64,000 nucleotides of DNA from Mesostigma viride. Its lineage: Eukaryota > Streptophyta > Mesostigmatophyceae > Mesostigmatales > Mesostigmataceae. The notes beneath the pieces are model-generated. The model did no database searches. It worked only from the letters and a program-made list of their open reading frames with translations, and was not told the origin of the DNA. Position numbers and translations under genes: made by a program. Within the stretch, counting starts at the first letter, position 1. Each line of letters starts with the position of its first letter. The stretch covers positions 117,501 to 181,500 of the forward strand of contig RPFO01000436.1 of NCBI GenBank assembly GCA_009746045.1. The letters run 5' to 3'. Positions 34,979 through 64,000 of this stretch are shown here, piece by piece.

Positions 34979-35109
34979 ATACACATTTCCATCACCATTC
35001 ATCTTCATCATCCTGAACGACTCGAACACGCGGACAAGATAACGGCAGGCTCGAGCTACCATGGTCCGGATTCTCCCGATTTCTGGCCTGCGCTGGTTGT
35101 CTCCTTGAT
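34979..35109. repeat. About 130-bp dispersed repeat, copy 2
   Basis: Same sequence as 20137-20266, in the same orientation. It begins 18 bp after the TONSL stop codon in the gene's direction, so it probably lies in the 3' UTR. Its end diverges from copy 1 right after CTCCTTGATA. Confidence 0.7.
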
Positions 35110-35126
35110 AAACCTTGTCACATTTT

Positions 35127-60877
<25,751 letters not shown>

Positions 60878-62207
60878 GTTTACGGTATGGTGTGCAGAAC
60901 GGCGCGCGTGTATATGTGGTATAGTGTGGCTGTAGGGTGCGTCTGTAACGCGTACACACGCACGAGATGGGAGCAGGGGAGAAAGACGCCGATTGTAAGC
61001 GAGCTGTTCGTAAGTGAATGCTGGACTCGCGGTCAAAATTCCGCTTCTCTGTGCAGTCATGTTGGCGTCAAATGAGAAGAGAAGAGCTTATGTGAAAAGG
61101 ATAAAACGGGGACAAGAGGGAGATTAACGAAGCCGAGGCAGCCAACATACCGATGTCCGTGTCAACAGCTGTCTAAAATGCGAGTCTGGAGTGCAGGGCG
61201 GATGCAACGTTGCAGATGCGATGCAGCTGGCGCGGTCATGAGCACAGCGGGAAACCTGCCGCACAGCAACGCTAGGCTTCGCGAGAGCCACCCCTCACGA
61301 GAGCCACCCCTTAGGGGGTCGGTTGGCCCGGACCTAGCGCTCTAGCATTTTCTTCAGGAAAACAGCCAGGCGCTGACTGCTGATGTGCACCTTCCGACTG
61401 CTTCGGCTATGGCGGGTTGTCACGGTGTATTGCTATGTGCACAGCGGCATACGGCTAATGACCTTGTTTAGATGAGATGCCGACTTCTAACTTTGCATCC
61501 TGCTTTCAAGTTATGACGCCGTAAGGTGCCATTTTCTGATAGAACTATTGCTTAGAGCACGCCATAGAATTTAATTGTATTATTGCTGCGGGACGCTATG
61601 ATTGTCGTGTCATATGGAAGTTCCCTCGATTTTGGGCTAGGCAATTGCAATCCGAATTCCCACTGCCACGCCATCGCCCGGGGGTGCAGCAGCAGCTGTG
61701 GAAAGGCCCGACAAGTTTCTCCCGCGAAATTTGAAGCTCTAACCTGGCTATAGCCTATAAGACACTTCAATGTCCGCGCCAAAAAAAATTGTGGGTGGCC
61801 TGTTCTTGTCCGTATTAAACCGTAGGTTATTCAAGTAGATGCTTCTCTTAAAGCTGAACAAATAGTCTCTGCTGCACACAATCATGTGCGGCGTGGGCAA
61901 CAACAACAACAACAACAACAACACGCACTGATCTGATTGCCACTTGTACTGCAAAGTCTACCACTACAGATTCTCTGCTGCACATGTGCGGCGTGGAACA
62001 ATAACAACTGCAAAGTTTGGACGGCACGATGGTGGCATTGGGAGATTTTTCATTGGAGAGGCGTGGCCAGTTGTGGAAGTCTTTCTGCTGCGGACTGCAA
62101 TGGAAGGTTCTGGAGCCCGTCTGCGTAAAGCCTGCCGACATTCACTTGCTGCCACCATTACTCGTTTGCTTTCTCGACTGCGACAGTCTTACCGTGGCCG
62201 CGTCACC
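60878..62207. promoter_or_regulatory. Divergent intergenic region (TONSL and PDI-like gene)
   Basis: 1.3 kb between two start codons pointing away from each other, so it must hold both 5' UTRs and promoters; no core elements can be named. It includes an (AAC)n run at 61899-61924 and a direct repeat of CTCTGCTGCACA..TGTGCGGCGTGG at about 61868 and 61975. Confidence 0.5.
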
Positions 62208-63916
62208 ATGGCTAGGTCGTCGTATTCTCGTCGGCTTAGGTATAGTTTAGTGCTCGTGCTTGCCACGGCGTTGCTGCTAGGGAATGTGAGGCCGCAAGAG
62301 GAGGATGCGGAGGGAGGGGAAGACGCCGAGGGGGGTGACATGGGCACGGGGGATATGGATTATGGGGGCTATGGAGATGATTATGGTGGAGGCTACGGGG
62401 GGGGTCCGTCAGATGGACCTGAAAGTCACATTAATGGCGTGTTGGATTTGGATGACATGACGTTTGATAAAATCGTGGATGGCAGCAAACACGTCTTCGT
62501 CGAGTTTTACGCGCCATGGTGCGTTGCTGCTACATCACAGTCGTGCTCTTAGCAGCATTGCGTGGCATTCACTTAAGACAAGCAATGTCGGTAGCCACAA
62601 TATGTAGACGTGCTTTTCCTTCGTGGCGCGCGCTTACCATCCTTGGCATGTTATATCTCTTTGGTGGCATTGCACTCCACAGGTGCGGCCACTGCAAGTC
62701 GTTCAAGGAGGAGTACAGCGCGATTGCCGAAAACCTGGGGTCACAATCCAACCTCCTTCTTGCTAAGGTGAGGAAACCTAAACAGCCGGGTGCACTTGGG
62801 AGGCCGGCGTTCCGTACACTCCGCCGCCCCTGCATTAGTAAGCCCTGTCACTGTTTTGCGATTAAGTTGAAGTAATTTCTTACAGGTAGTGGGACAGCAG
62901 ATTTGTCGCCTTACCATTTTCTGTGTGCGCATGTTGCTGAGCTTTTTTTTCCGTGTGCTAATGGCTTTATCAGCCCCTCTGCGGGTAGTAAGTGGGCTGG
63001 CTTGCTTGCTTTGCCCTTTGTTCTTTTCTGGTACCAAGGAGGAATGATTCTTTTGAGCAATCACATTGTCGCTCTTGGTGGATAATGTGTTTTGGATACT
63101 GGAATATGCACTACACTTCAGACTCACATGTTTATTTGTCCCCTATCACTTTCTCGAAAATGTGGATGATTGGGGTTTGTCTACTGTAAAAGGTTCTATC
63201 TGTGCAATTATTCCATGGTTACATTCCTGGTGTGCCTTAGTCCATGAATAGGTCTAAATTTTCAGCACATAAATACAGGATATGTGTCCTGAATATAGAG
63301 CATCTCTTGTTGGCATGCGCACCCAGAAATTAGTAATGACACATGTAAACAGCAGTTAGGTTTATTCCCCATACAGGCATGTCCCTATAAAACGCCATTG
63401 GTTGCTAATTTTATATGTGCAGGTGAATGCAGGAGATAAAACCATCGGGCTGGATGGGGGCTCGTCCGACTCTGTGGAAATCCAAGCTTGCATGCGTGGG
63501 ATGTTGTTTGTTGCATCTGTCCATCACCACTAGCTGCGCCGCTGTTTCACATACGTGTGTGGCCCCCCGAAAAATGTATAAAAATCTAAAATGAAACAGA
63601 TGAATAGACTATCTGGCACATTCGCTGCTGACAAGTACCGTGCTGTAAATATATATATATACATGATCAGAATATATATACATGTCTGCTCGCGCCCTTG
63701 CTATGTGCGGGTCAATGCGGGTGAGAAGGATCTGGCATCAAAGGCCGGGCTGTTTATATAGGGCTGTTGATGTAGGGATCGGATAGGGATCCTATTCGAT
63801 CAGTAGGGATGGGTATCTATAGGGCATTGAACCATAACCATGGGTTGGTCCATTTGTTCCGTGCAGGTCAACGCAGATGAGAACAAGGGGCTTGGGGAGC
63901 GCCTGGGCATCGAGGG
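62208..63916 (+). CDS. Protein disulfide isomerase-like, first three exons (partial)
   Basis: A secretory-pathway thioredoxin-fold oxidoreductase. ATG at 62208 (context GTCACCATGG). Exons 62208-62518, 62683-62767 and 63867-63916 splice in phase with GT–AG. The product begins with a signal peptide (about residues 1-30, hydrophobic YSLVLVLATALLLGN), an acidic Gly/Tyr-rich stretch (GGEDAEGGDMGTGDMDYGGY), then a thioredoxin domain. The active site WCGHCK is split by intron 1 (APW | CGHCK) and followed by FKEEYSAIAENLG; exon 3 gives VNADENKGLGERLGIEG. The rest lies beyond the window, so whether it has one or two thioredoxin domains is unknown. Confidence 0.88.
63419..63760 (+). repeat. 5' exon-edge echoes of PDI exon 3
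   Basis: GTGCAGGTGAATGCAGGAGA at 63417-63436 and GTGCGGGTCAATGCGGGTGA at 63706-63725 resemble the true GTGCAGGTCAACGCAGATGA at 63861-63880. The first keeps a usable AG acceptor and reads VNAGDKTIGLDGG before running on. The second has lost the AG and hits a stop soon after. Confidence 0.8.
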
Positions 63917-64000
63917 GTGAGTGTCCTTATCTAACCGTCTCTAACTGTCTCTAACAGTCTCGAACCATCTCTAACCGTCTCTAACATTATATATTATAGT

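Noticed and set aside
61937-62207. Upstream extension of the PDI ORF to 61944
   Set aside because: The frame is open, but the ATG at 62208 has a better context and is followed at once by a signal peptide.

Overview
This window looks like nuclear DNA of a green alga or a related plant-lineage protist. The evidence is GT–AG introns in long, repeat-filled genes, a plant-type half-size ABC transporter with a secreted cysteine-rich head, a Tonsoku/TONSL genome-maintenance protein, a choline/ethanolamine kinase, a secretory PDI, and nests of non-LTR retrotransposons. I cannot name the species. No bacterial operon, rRNA, tRNA or CRISPR array was recognised.

Layout. (1) 76-3789 (+): an apparently intronless ABCG-type half transporter. 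(2) About 4.7-22.0 kb: a retrotransposon nest. It holds several copies of a short element that encodes only an L1-ORF1-like protein, an RT-coding LINE in two orientations, and three copies of a second LINE carrying a RING-H2 finger, C2H2-like fingers, a YLDD reverse transcriptase and a PD-(D/E)xK-like nuclease. Target-site duplications let the order of insertion be read. (3) 22324-32461 (-): choline/ethanolamine kinase, ten exons placed, with one exon unresolved near the N-terminus. (4) 32462-35126: intergenic. (5) 35127-60877 (-): a Tonsoku/TONSL homologue of about 26 kb with about 19 exons placed (TPR, acidic disordered centre, ubiquitin-like region, LRR). (6) 60878-62207: divergent intergenic region. 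(7) 62208 to the window end (+): the first three exons of a PDI-like protein, cut by the window.

The most unusual signal is in the introns. In all three intron-containing genes, introns carry partial, decayed copies of the neighbouring exon end together with its splice site ('exon-edge echoes'). Some echoes stand alone. Others have been amplified into minisatellites, such as the 98-bp array made from the 3' edge of kinase exon 2 or the 79-bp array beside a TONSL LRR exon. This suggests that introns here grow by tandem duplication across splice junctions. It also creates many decoy splice sites that would mislead gene prediction.

Exon coordinates were worked out by hand from splice motifs, reading-frame phase and protein-family similarity. 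Phases agree across nearly all junctions; the exceptions are stated.
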